From CAVPHV01 sp963821095 (GTDB taxonomy: Bacteria > Actinomycetota > Acidimicrobiia > Spongiisociales > UBA5794): DNA of 64,000 nt. The notes beneath the pieces were generated by a model. That model had not been told where the DNA came from. It saw nothing but the letters and a program-made list of their open reading frames with translations, and did not search any database. Positions 33,168 through 42,046 of the stretch are shown here, piece after piece (position 1 is the first letter of the stretch; the number at the start of each line of letters is the position of its first letter). A program made the position numbers and the translations under genes. The stretch spans positions 124,001 through 188,000 of the forward strand of contig CAWGCJ010000007.1 of the NCBI GenBank assembly GCA_963821095.1, read 5' to 3'.

Positions 33168-34741
33168 AGAGTCTCTCCAGGCGCTTGGTGAACCGGAAAC
33201 TGAAGGCTGAGATCAGAGCCACGATGATGAAGATGAGGATGGCGAACGTTGCGGCGAGGGCGAAACGCCCGGCGTTTTGCGACAACGAGAAGGTGAACGT
33301 GATCAGAAGATCCGTCTCGCCGACCGGCACGTCATAGGTGAGGAGCTGCGGGCCACCGTTGGTCAGCAGGAAGATGTTGATGAAGTTGTTGAAGTTGAAG
33401 GCAAACGACGCAATCAGCAGCGGGGCGATGATCACCATCAGCATCGGGAAGGTGACCTTGCGGAAGGTCTGGAAGCCGTTGGCGCCGTCGACCTTGGCCG
33501 CCTCGATCAGCGAGGTCGGGATCGACTGGAGCGCTCCCATCGAGATCAGCATCATGTAGGGGAAGCCCTGCCACACGGTGACCAGGATCACCGACACTTT
33601 GGCCCAGAAACCGTTGGTCAGCCACGGCACCGCGAAACCCGGTCCACGCCAGCAGGTCGTTGTTGATCGGGCCGAAATTGGTGTCCATCAGGCCTCGCCA
33701 AATCAGCACCGAGATGAAAGCGGGGATGGCGTAGGGAAGGATCAGGATCGAGCGGTAGAACTTGATCCCGCGCAGTTGCACGTTGTGCAGGGTCAACGCC
33801 AGACCGAGGCCGAGCGCCAACTGGAGAAACACAACCGAGACGGCGAAGACGACGTTCCAGGTGAACACCCGCAGCAGCGGCCCGCCAACGCGTTGGTCGG
33901 TGAGGGCATCGACGTAGTTGTCCGCTCCGATGAAGATGCGCCAACCAGGAGTGAGCGTCCGGCCGTCTTCGCAGACGTAGTTGCCCTCAACCGGGACACA
34001 TTCCGTTTCCTCGATGTTGTCGACGAGAACATCACGCGCCGCGTCGTACGTGTACCGCTGGATCTGGCCGGCCTGGGCCGAGGTCGCTGTCACCACGACG
34101 GCCTCGCCGACCGGCGTGTCGATAGCAGACGCCAGCAATTCACCCTCGACTGCGATCAGGTCGATCAGCTTCAGCTTCGATGAGCCGTCGATCTCGTCGG
34201 GCGGCGCGGCCGGATCATCGAGCGGGAATGGACTCACAGGTGGTTTCGCTGGGTGGGTCCGTCTTGAGGCGTGGTGCCCCAAAACACGTGTTGCCCTCGT
34301 CATCGACGAGGAGGAAGCGGAGATCGCCGTTCGGTCGCCTGATAGACGGTGAGGGCGAATTGCGCCGGGTCGTCGGAGATGACCTTGATGCTCTCGAGCG
34401 AGGCCGTCGCCTGCTCCTTGTTGACATTGTTCGCCTGGGCGAAGTTCGTCATCGAGAGGTAGATCGGTGTACCCGATGGGGTAGACGACAAAGACGAGGA
34501 GGAAGACCAGGCCCGGGGCGATGTATCGCAAGGGGATGGTCTTGCTGGAGAAGTAGATGTAGTTGAGCCCGATGGCGCCGACCGCCAGCAGCGCCATGAC
34601 CAGCCATTGCTCCTGGTCGATCAGGCTGTACATCGCCCACAGGGCCATGGCGTCGATGATCGCCATCGACCCGAAGCGGAACCAGAAGCCGGGTCCCAGG
34701 CTTCCGAATCGTCCGGAACGCGCAGAGGACGGGGCCGTCAA
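33154..34741 (-). CDS. malF: Maltose-type ABC transporter permease (MalF), about four frameshifts
   Basis: The start is taken at TTG 34741 with an AGAGGA upstream; an ATG at codon 26 is possible. N-terminal helices (MAIIDAMALWAMYSLIDQEQ, PLRYIAPGLVFLLVFVVYPI) lead to a large outer loop, as in MalF (IYLSMTNFAQANNVNKEQAT, IKVISDDPAQFALTVYQA, GDLRFLLVDDEGNTCFG). Further helices follow, with LPYAIPAFISVLIWRGLMDT. The frame breaks near 34470, 34330, 34240 and 33645. After the last break the EAA loop reads IEAAKVDGANGFQTFRKVTF and the end RFTKRLERLYGNL is intact. The extra outer domain is a MalF trait, not seen in most CUT1 permeases. The breaks are probably assembly errors, since the whole gene order and both ends are preserved. 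Confidence 0.82.
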
Positions 34742-34799
34742 TTCGACCCCGTCCTCTGGTGTCCTCCGAACATGCGTCGGAGGTTAGTCGGTTGCTACG

Positions 34800-36149
34800 T
34801 CAGGCTCCGATCAGACCATCGATCTGTTCTCCGGCCGCGGTGAGTGCGGTCGTCGGGTCGGATTCGCCGTTGCGGATCTGAAGCATGGCGGCGCCCCACG
34901 AGTCCCAGACATCACCCGTCATCTGCGGGATGTTGGGCATCGGCTGACCGTTGGCGATCGACTGCGTGAAGGCGGCAACGATCGGGTCGCTCGAAACGAC
35001 CTCGGCCACCGTCTTGTTGGCCGGAAGGCGCGGGTCGGCTTCGTACAGTGCCTGCTGCACCTCGGGGGTGGCGGCGTAGTCGTAGATGAACGTCTTGGCG
35101 ACGAGCTCCTGGGTGGTCTGCGAGCTCAGGTAGATGCCCTGTGCGCCGAAGAACGGACGGGGCGTGTTGCCATCCATCGTCGGGATGCTGATCACCTGGA
35201 CTTCGAAGCCGTTCTCGGCGGCGCCGGTCTCGGCATCACCACGGGCCCACGGGCCGGTCATCCAGAACAGCGCGTTGCCCTGCTGGAAGGCTTCCTGAGC
35301 ATTGCCGTAGTTGTAGGACGGGATGTACCCGGCCTCGACCAGTCCGGCCATGAAGTCGGCGCCGGCGATGGACTCAGCTGAGTCGATGCCTGCGGTGTCG
35401 GCCGTGTAGCCCGATGCCGGATCGAACGTGAAGATCGATCCACCAAAGGCGGACTGGAACGGGAACATGTGGTAGGCGTCGGCTGCGTCGGCGCCACCGG
35501 GCAGCGCGATGCAGGCCTGGTCGCCGCTGAGCACGCTGTCACACAGCGTCGTCAGGTCCTCGAACGTTGCCGGGGCGTCGGTGGTGGCTGCCAGCGTGGT
35601 GTTCATCCACATGGCGATGCCCTCCATCTGGAACGGCAAGGCGTAGAGCGAGCCACCCAGGGTGAAGGCGGTGAGTGAAGGATCGAAGAAGTCCGCGGCT
35701 GTGTCGGCCGGGAGATCGTTCATCGGAGCGACTACGCCGGCGTCCGACAGCGGGCCGGTCCAGTCGTGGGCGCCGATGAAGACGTCGGGGCCTTCGCCGG
35801 TCGGGATCAGCTGGATCGCTTCGTCGCGAATCGAGGCGAAGTCCTTCTGTACGACCTCGATGGCTACGCCGGTTGCCTCTTCGAACGCGGGTGCGATCGC
35901 AATGAAGGCCGGGGCGCGGCTTTCGTCGGCCCAAATCACCAACGCGTCGGATGCGGCGGCAGCGGTGGTCGTCGTCTCAGGGGCGGCCGTGGTCGTTGTC
36001 TCTTCCATGGCTTCGGTCGTTGTTGTTGTGTCTTCCGTGGCGGCGGCCGTTGTTGTCGTGTCGCCAGCGCTGTCATCGTCGCCACAAGCGGCAGCGATCA
36101 GAGCAAAGGCAAGAACAAGGCCAACCAGAATCCGGTACCGACTTCTCAC
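34800..36149 (-). CDS. malE: Maltose/maltodextrin-binding lipoprotein (MalE)
   Basis: 449 aa from GTG at 36149, chosen because GGAGGAGGA stands six bases upstream. Signal peptide RILVGLVLAFALIAAACGDD with lipobox A-A-A-C, then a Thr/Ala/Glu linker (about 30-70). The mature domain is a CUT1 solute-binding protein: ALVIWADESRAPAFIAIAPA, GPDVFIGAHDWTGPLSDAGV, PFQMEGIAMWMNTTLAA, GNALFWMTGPWARGD and DPRLPANKTV. It captures maltodextrins outside the cell for MalFG. It is first in the malEFG set and is divergent from the LacI gene, with repeated CTTGCA operator sites in the gap. Confidence 0.94.
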   Translation of the reverse strand: MRSRYRILVGLVLAFALIAAACGDDDSAGDTTTTAAATEDTTTTTEAMEETTTTAAPETTTTAAAASDALVIWADESRAPAFIAIAPAFEEATGVAIEVVQKDFASIRDEAIQLIPTGEGPDVFIGAHDWTGPLSDAGVVAPMNDLPADTAADFFDPSLTAFTLGGSLYALPFQMEGIAMWMNTTLAATTDAPATFEDLTTLCDSVLSGDQACIALPGGADAADAYHMFPFQSAFGGSIFTFDPASGYTADTAGIDSAESIAGADFMAGLVEAGYIPSYNYGNAQEAFQQGNALFWMTGPWARGDAETGAAENGFEVQVISIPTMDGNTPRPFFGAQGIYLSSQTTQELVAKTFIYDYAATPEVQQALYEADPRLPANKTVAEVVSSDPIVAAFTQSIANGQPMPNIPQMTGDVWDSWGAAMLQIRNGESDPTTALTAAGEQIDGLIGA

Positions 36150-36250
36150 AGGAAGTCCTCCTCCGTTATCCAATGGGGTTTGCGCGGGGCATCTCGAGTG
36201 AGTGCCTCCGTTGCCGGTAGTAAACCAGCAACCGCGAGTAAAGCACGTTC

Positions 36251-36297
36251 CTTGCAAGATTTCCAGCTGCTTTCTGCAAGTCTTGCAAGTTCTTGCA
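36251..36297. promoter_or_regulatory. MalR/LacI-type operator cluster between malE and its regulator
   Basis: The divergent gap holds CTTGCAAG at 36251-36258 and 36282-36289 (perfect 8-bp palindromes), CTGCAAG at 36274-36280 (CTTGCAG on the other strand) and CTTGCA at 36292-36297. Repeated CTTGCAG heptamers are the known binding sites of Streptomyces MalR between malR and malE. The match in sequence and place suggests the LacI protein at 36318 represses both genes from here. The regulator's own ATG is 20 bp away. Confidence 0.8.
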
Positions 36298-36317
36298 TTG
36301 TGCGGGATAGTAGGGGG

Positions 36318-37325
36318 ATGCGTCCCAAGCTCCAGGAAGTCGCCGCGCTCACCGGCGTGAGTGAGGCCACCGTCAGCCGGGTGATGAATGCCCGGCCCGG
36401 CGTCGCCGAACCCACCCGCCGGTTGGTACTCGATGCGCTCAGCGATCTCGGGTATCGAGAGGTACCCGCCAGCTCTGCTCGTTCGGGTGTGGTTGGGATC
36501 ATCACCCCTGAGCTGGAGAACCCGATCTTCCCGCTGCTGGCCCAGACCATCGAGGCTCGGCTCGCTCGCCACGGGATCATGTCGGTGGTCTGCCCCTCCA
36601 CATCGGAGACGATCCACGAGGACGACTACCTGGATCATCTGGTTGACATCGACGCCGCCGGGGTTGTGGTGGTCAACGGCCGCTACGCCCAGGCCGGCAT
36701 CGGGTACGAGCCGTACGAGCGGATGCTCGATAAGGGCATTCCCACGGTGCTGGTCAACGGCATCTTCCCCGACTGCACCGTTCCGGCCGTGTCGATCGAC
36801 GTTGCCGCCGCGGCCCAGTCCGGGGTGCAGCACCTTGTCCGACTCGGTCACACCAGGATCGGCTGCCTGATCGGCCCCCGTCGCTACAGCACGTCGCAGC
36901 TTCTGGTTGAGGGCTACGAGAAGGCCGTCGCCGCAGCGGGGCTCGAGAATGGCAGCCATCTCATTTCCGAGACCCTCTTCACGCTCGAGGGCGGCCATGC
37001 CGGCATGGCCAAGCTGCTCGAGGCCGGCGCGACCGGCGTCATTACTGGTGGTGATCTCATGGCGATCGGCGCCATCGGCGCAGTACGCGCCTGGGGCGCC
37101 TCGGTGCCGGACGACGTCTCGATCATTGGCCTGGACGGCACCCCGATCGCCGCCCTCACCGACCCGGCGCTGACCACCATGCGCCAACCGGTCGACCGCA
37201 TGTCCGCCGCGGTCGCTTCGATGATCGTGGCCCAAACCACCGACGGAAGCCGTCCCCGTCCCCAACTGTTCCGTCCCGAATTGGTGGTAGGCGGCTCAGC
37301 CGCCCAGGCGCCGAAGGCTCCATAG
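36318..37325 (+). CDS. LacI-family regulator of the maltose genes (MalR-like)
   Basis: 335 aa, ATG after AGGGGG. The N-terminal LacI HTH reads LQEVAALTGVSEATVSRVMN followed by ARPGVAEPTRRLVLDALSDL and GYRE, including the hinge. The periplasmic-binding-like effector domain has VGIITPELENPIFPLLAQTI, AGVVVVNGRYAQA, LVRLGHTRIGCLIGPRRYST and PDDVSIIGLDGTPIAALTDP. It is divergent from malE with operator repeats between. It is expected to repress malEFG until a maltodextrin binds, and probably controls itself too. Confidence 0.93.
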   Translation: MRPKLQEVAALTGVSEATVSRVMNARPGVAEPTRRLVLDALSDLGYREVPASSARSGVVGIITPELENPIFPLLAQTIEARLARHGIMSVVCPSTSETIHEDDYLDHLVDIDAAGVVVVNGRYAQAGIGYEPYERMLDKGIPTVLVNGIFPDCTVPAVSIDVAAAAQSGVQHLVRLGHTRIGCLIGPRRYSTSQLLVEGYEKAVAAAGLENGSHLISETLFTLEGGHAGMAKLLEAGATGVITGGDLMAIGAIGAVRAWGASVPDDVSIIGLDGTPIAALTDPALTTMRQPVDRMSAAVASMIVAQTTDGSRPRPQLFRPELVVGGSAAQAPKAP

Positions 37326-37351
37326 AGGCCTTCGCAGGTCGTTGGCGTCCG

Positions 37352-38265
37352 TCAGTCGCTGCGCTCGCCGTCGTTTGTCACGTTGATGGGACCGTGAAGG
37401 TAGGTGCGGACGGTTGGGTAGGCGAGGTCTACCTGGTTGGCGTTGTCGATTCCGTCGAGGATTGCTTCCCACACGGCCTGAGCGATGTCACGTTGCTGGC
37501 GGGCCCCCACCAGAAAGCGGCTGGTGAACACCACGCCGCTGTCCTCGACTGACAGATACACGATTGGGGTGAGCTTCCCAACCTTGATGTGGTAGTCGCG
37601 AGCCGTCTCTCGGATCCGGGTTCCGGCCGCCAACTCGACGTTGGGTGTGTTCTCGCTGACGGCTCGTTCGATGAGCTCGGCGCGCCTCGGTGCGATCGGA
37701 CTCAAAGGTGACGAGGACGGGAATCTCGTACCAGATGTATTCAAAGCCCTCCGTGTAGTTCGCCACCTTCTTGGTGAACAACAGGCCGTTGGGGATGTGA
37801 ATGAGGCGCCCAGTCGACTGATCAGCGTCGACCCAATTCCCCACCTCCATCAAGGAGAAGCGGAAGAGGCGGACGTCTATGACGTCGCCTTTGGTCCCGT
37901 CGAGTTTCGATGCGGTCTCCGAGCCGAAACGGTCTGCGGCTCAGGATGAAGAACCACCCGGCGAGATTCTTGAGGACGTCTGAAAGTGCGATGGCGATAC
38001 CGGCGGACAGCAGGCCGAGGAAGGTGGGCAGATTGTCAAAGGCATCGATCCAGATCCAGGCCAACGACATGAGTCCAATGATCGTGGCCGTGTAGGTGAC
38101 CATCTTGCTGGCCCGATAGGCACTCCATAGATCGTCGGAAACCTTCGGTAGCGTGCGCAGGATGAGCCATCTGCCGACGAAGAGAGCGGCGACCACGACC
38201 AAGGAAGCGAGGAGCTTGCCCTGCGTGTCCGGCGAGATTCCGAGTTGTTCGGTGATCCACTCCAC
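37352..38265 (-). CDS. MscS-family mechanosensitive channel (two frameshifts)
   Basis: GTG at 38265, one base after the MarR stop, so cotranscribed. The first part, LLASLVVVAALFVGRWLILR, TATIIGLMSLAWIWIDAF and LLSAGIAIALSDVLKNLAGW, is the MscS transmembrane/pore region. FILSRRPFRLGDRIE begins the beta domain. One indel near 37905 and another near 37685 separate three frames. Joined they read DGTKGDVIDVRLFRFSLMEV, IHIPNGLLFTKKVANYTEGF, EIPVLVTFESDRTEA, AELIERAVSENTPNV and VYLSVEDSGVVFTSRFLVGA. It probably protects against osmotic downshock. The large FLGLLSAG-type pore helix is closer to the YnaI/MscM side of the family than to small MscS. Confidence 0.8.
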
Positions 38266-38266
38266 G

Positions 38267-38764
38267 TCAACCGTCTCCGAGGTTGAACAGAAGACGCCGC
38301 AACAGTTGAGCGAGCGCCGCTCGCTCGTCGGGATCGAGTGCGGCGAGCAAGTAATCCTGCCTCTCGAGGTTTGATTCGAGGATCTGATCGACCAAGTCGC
38401 GTCCCTTGTCGGTGAGGCGGATCACGAGGGCCCGTCGATCGGAAGGGTCGGCCAGGCGTTCCACCAGGGCGGCATCCTCGAGCCGATCGAGGCGGCTGGT
38501 CATGCCGCCCGTCGTGATGAGCGCTGCTTCGGCGAGTTGCGTGGGGGAGAGCTCGTGGCGAGGCGTTTGCCGCCGGAGGGCGGCCAGTGTGTCGAAGTCG
38601 CCCTTGGTGCTCAGCCCGTTCTCAATAGCGCCCTGCTCTAGCTCAGTCTGTAGGTAACTGGCCAAACGGAGGATTCTGGCAACGACTTCGGTCGTCGAAG
38701 TATCGAGGTCGGGCCGCGCTGCTCCCCAATCCTCGATGACTCGGTCCGTGAAGTCGCGCCCCAT
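38267..38764 (-). CDS. MarR-family transcriptional regulator
   Basis: 165 aa, ATG after AAGGAGT. The winged HTH runs from FDTLAALRRQTPRHELSPTQ through LAEAALITTGGMTSRLDRLE to DAALVERLADPSDRRALVIR with LTDKGRDLVDQIL, the MarR DNA-binding signature. The gene stop touches the start of the MscS gene, so it may control channel expression. An AT-rich patch (38786-38810), unusual here, precedes the gene and may hold its promoter and operator. The effector is unknown. Confidence 0.93.
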   Translation of the reverse strand: MGRDFTDRVIEDWGAARPDLDTSTTEVVARILRLASYLQTELEQGAIENGLSTKGDFDTLAALRRQTPRHELSPTQLAEAALITTGGMTSRLDRLEDAALVERLADPSDRRALVIRLTDKGRDLVDQILESNLERQDYLLAALDPDERAALAQLLRRLLFNLGDG

Positions 38765-38818
38765 CCGATACTCCTTACCGCAAGATTACTTGAGATATTA
38801 CTATCATGTCCCGAGGAG

Positions 38819-40387
38819 TCAACGTGGGATGTCGAGCCTTCCACGAAACCGCCCCCACCGCCATCCGGCCGAGGTCTGGTCGACACGCCACTCCACCGGC
38901 GTCCCCGGTGGCTCGACGGTCTCAACTCGAGCTCCCACCGCAGCTCGTACTTGGGCCCTGAGATCGTCGGAACCGCTGAAGCTCATCGGGACCCTGCCTA
39001 CCTCGAGACCACCGGTGAGGGCGGAGGTTGTGTGGGTCAACGCCTGCTCGGTGCCGTAGAAGATGGCGGGCACCCCGGGGAGGGCGAGCACGGCATCGGT
39101 GGCGGCGGCCAGTCGCGTCGTGTCTCCGCTCCAGCGGTGCAAGCCGCGACCCATGTCGTGGTTATCGAAGAAGCGAACCCACGAGAAGTCTTCGTGGGCG
39201 AGCACGGCAGCGGCCTCCTGCTCGACCTCGACCAGTCCGGCAGGGTCCAATTCGCCGGCGAGGAAGTCACGCAGCGCATAGGCGAAGAGGAAGTCGGTCA
39301 CCCCGTCGAGCACTCCGCCGTAGCGTCGACAGAATGCCGGGGTCGCGGTTGCCTCACCAAACAGCCAGGCCTCGGGATGGGTGCGGTTGAGTTGGGTCGA
39401 CAGGTCGGCGAAGAACGACTCGCTCGGCCCGAGGACATGGTCGATTCGGTAGCCGGCAATCCCATACTCGTCGAGCCAATGCCTGGCGGCTGCGATCAGC
39501 GCGGCCCTCGCCTCGGGATGGTTCACGTTGACCTTTGGCATCCCGGGATTTCCGAAGAACGTGTCGTAGCTGCCATCGTCGGCGATGAAGAACCAGTCCC
39601 GGGTATCACCACCTTGGCTCGCTTCGATGAACCACGGGTGCTCATCCGAAACATGGTTCGGCACAAAATCGAGCAGCACCCGGATGCCGGAGTCTCCCGC
39701 GACGTTCACGAGGTCGTACAGGGCGGCGTTGCCCCCGAAGCGCGGATCGACCTGGCCAAAGTCCTTGGTGTCGTACCCGTGGTAGCTGCTGCAGGTGAAG
39801 ATCGGGGTGAGCCAGATCGTGTTGATCCCGAGGTCTGCGAGGTAGGGGACCCGGGCGGTGATTCCGGCGAGATCACCTCCGGCCCACGCTTTGGGGTGAT
39901 CGGGTTGGGGAACTGGACCGTGTGCGGTGGCGAACCGGTCGACGAAGATCTGATACACGACCGCGCCCTGGGTCCATGAAGGTGGGCGCCGTGAGGTGAC
40001 GCGGTGGGTGAAGACGGTGGCGGCCCTCTGGGGTCTGCGGCCGTCGGCGTACCAGGCGCGTTCGGTCCCGTCGAGGCTTCGCACGACGTAGTTGACGATG
40101 GTGCCGTCCGGCATCCCCGGTAGCACCGCTTCCCAGTGGGACCCGACCCGCCGAGCCGGGTATTCAACGCCGTTTGTCTCGATCGCCTGGGGAGTGACGG
40201 CGGCGGGGTCGGAGGCGGCAACGACGGTGACCCGGCGCGCCTCCGATGTGGTAGTGACCCGCAGCACAATCGGTCGCCCCGGTCGAGGGACACTGGGGAT
40301 CCGGTCGTACTGGTGATCGACGGCCAGGCCCTCCTGGAGGTCGAACATGCCGAAGAGGAAGGCGGCTTGGGGGCGGCGGGGGAGCAT
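38819..40387 (-). CDS. GH13 alpha-glycosidase (neopullulanase/amylase type)
   Basis: 522 aa from ATG at 40387. A longer frame adds no conserved sequence and overlaps the divergent GH57 gene. An N-terminal beta-sandwich (RPGRPIVLRVTTTSEARRVT, about 20-120) precedes the barrel. GH13 regions seen are VLLDFVPNHVSDEHPWFI (I), GIAGYRIDHVLG (II, nucleophile Asp), AWLFGEATATP (III, acid Glu) and FFDNHDMGR (IV, Asp). The N-domain plus VVYQIFVDRF suggests the neopullulanase/maltogenic subgroup. It probably cuts alpha-1,4-glucan or cyclodextrin in the cytoplasm (no signal peptide). It is divergent from the glycogen genes by 41 bp. Confidence 0.92.
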   Translation of the reverse strand: MLPRRPQAAFLFGMFDLQEGLAVDHQYDRIPSVPRPGRPIVLRVTTTSEARRVTVVAASDPAAVTPQAIETNGVEYPARRVGSHWEAVLPGMPDGTIVNYVVRSLDGTERAWYADGRRPQRAATVFTHRVTSRRPPSWTQGAVVYQIFVDRFATAHGPVPQPDHPKAWAGGDLAGITARVPYLADLGINTIWLTPIFTCSSYHGYDTKDFGQVDPRFGGNAALYDLVNVAGDSGIRVLLDFVPNHVSDEHPWFIEASQGGDTRDWFFIADDGSYDTFFGNPGMPKVNVNHPEARAALIAAARHWLDEYGIAGYRIDHVLGPSESFFADLSTQLNRTHPEAWLFGEATATPAFCRRYGGVLDGVTDFLFAYALRDFLAGELDPAGLVEVEQEAAAVLAHEDFSWVRFFDNHDMGRGLHRWSGDTTRLAAATDAVLALPGVPAIFYGTEQALTHTTSALTGGLEVGRVPMSFSGSDDLRAQVRAAVGARVETVEPPGTPVEWRVDQTSAGWRWGRFRGRLDIPR

Positions 40388-40428
40388 CGGCGGAGCGTAG
40401 TCCGCAGTCGAAGCTGCAGGGTGCCAAC

Positions 40429-42046
40429 ATGGGGTCCGTGAAAGGTCGACTGGTCTTCGTGATGCACGCCCACTTGCCCTATGTCCTGGGTCACGGCGAG
40501 TGGCCATACGGGGCGTCGTGGTTGTTCGAGGCCGCGGCCGACACCTACCTGCCGCTGCTGGTATCGCTCGAGGCCCTCCAGGCCAATGGGGTGCGTCCGG
40601 CATTGACGCTCGAGTTCTCGCCGGTGCTCGGAGAGCAACTCGATGATGACCGCTTTCGGACGGGTTTGGTCGGCCACCTCGCCGCGCTCATCAGCGCCGC
40701 CATCCGCAACCGGGATGACGCCGCGGCGTCGGGCGATGCCGAGCGGGCCGGAATGGCCGAAGCCTGGCGAGATCGGTACCAAGCGACGCTGGATGACTTC
40801 GAGCGGCGCGATCGTGACATCCTGAGCGGGTTCGGCGCTCTCGATGCCGCCGGCGCGATCGAGCTGTTCACCTGCGCCCGGACCCACGGCTTTCTCCCCC
40901 TGCTCGGCTCAGCAGAGCGGACCCGCCGCCAGGTCGGGGACGGCGTGGCATGGTTCCAGGCTCGGTTCGGCCGCAAGCCGCGTGGGATCTGGATGCCGGA
41001 ATGTGCCTACCGCCCCGGTGGTCCATGGCAACCCGCTGCAGACCTGCCTGTCGATGCCGTGCGTCCCGGCATCGAGGCGTTCCTGCAGGCGGCCGGCATC
41101 GATTGGACGATCATCGACGCTCACCTCGTGACTGAGGGTGCCCCGATCGGCAACTATCCGCCGTGGTCGGCGACTGCCGGGGAGGGGCTGTCACCCCACC
41201 AGATCTACACCCTGGGAGATTCGACGGTTGCGGCGTTTCCCCGTGATCCGACGACAACTGTCCAGGTGTGGTCGGGCGACATCGGCTACCCGGCCAATCC
41301 GTGGTTCCTCGAGTTCCATCGGCGCCACCACGAGGGTGGACTGCGCTACTGGCGAGTCACCGATCGCGAGCTCGATATCGGTGACAAGGCGCCGTACGAG
41401 CCAGGTCGGGCACGGACGGCCGTGGCCGAGCAGGGCCACCACTTCGCCCGGCTCGTCGGCGAGACCATCGCCAACACGGTCGCGGCCGGTGTGGAAGATC
41501 CGGTGGTCCTGGCGCCGTACGATGCCGAACTCTTTGGACACTGGTGGCGCGAAGGCGTGGAGTGGTTCGCCGCCGCCAGGCGCGAACTCGATGCCGCAGG
41601 GATCTTGGTTGCCACGGCCTCAGAGGCGCTCGACGCCTCCGGCACGGCCCAAGCGGTGCGGGTCCCGGCAGGCTCGTGGGGGGATGGCGGCGACTACCGG
41701 GTGTGGGATGTACCGTCGACCGCCGACCTGTGGCGCGCCATCTACGCCGCCGAGGCCGGCCTCGAGGAATCCCAGGCGGAGAATCCGGAGCCGGAACGAA
41801 CGCTGCGGACGGTGCTCGACCAGCTGCGCCGGACGGTGCTGCTCATCGAGAGTTCGGACTGGGCGTTCTTGATATCGACCGGTACTGCGGTTCGCTACGC
41901 CACCGAACGCTGGAGAGGGCACGCCGCCGACGCCGATGTTCCTCGTCGGCCTCGCCGAGCACTTGGCCGGAGGCGACGCCCTCGACGGAGAGCAGGAACG
42001 TGCTCTTGCCGACCTCGTGGAGCGAGATAGGGTGTGGCTGCCGTGA
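40429..42046 (+). CDS. GH57 1,4-alpha-glucan branching enzyme (one frameshift near the 3' end)
   Basis: Begins KGRLVFVMHAHLPYVLGHGE, the GH57 start with its H-x-H-x-P. The catalytic Glu lies in GIWMPECAYRPGG and the Asp in APYDAELFGHWWREG, followed by the helical C-domain ending ESSDWAFLISTGTAVRYATE. These match the GH57 branching enzyme (AmyC/TTHA1902 type), which adds alpha-1,6 branches to glycogen. One base is missing near 41938. Restored, the end reads FLVGLAEHLAGGDALDGEQE and stops at 42046, overlapping the glycogen synthase GTG. That overlap supports the correction. Unrestored, the tail is Arg-rich nonsense. Corrected length is about 539 aa. Confidence 0.9.

Noticed and set aside
36150..37265. 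A long N-terminal extension of MalE running through the LacI gene
   Set aside because: A ribosome site and signal peptide fix the start at 36149. The extension is antisense to a clear LacI protein.
38786..38818. A defined MarR operator before the MarR gene
   Set aside because: The patch is AT-rich and promoter-like, but no convincing palindrome of the usual length is present.
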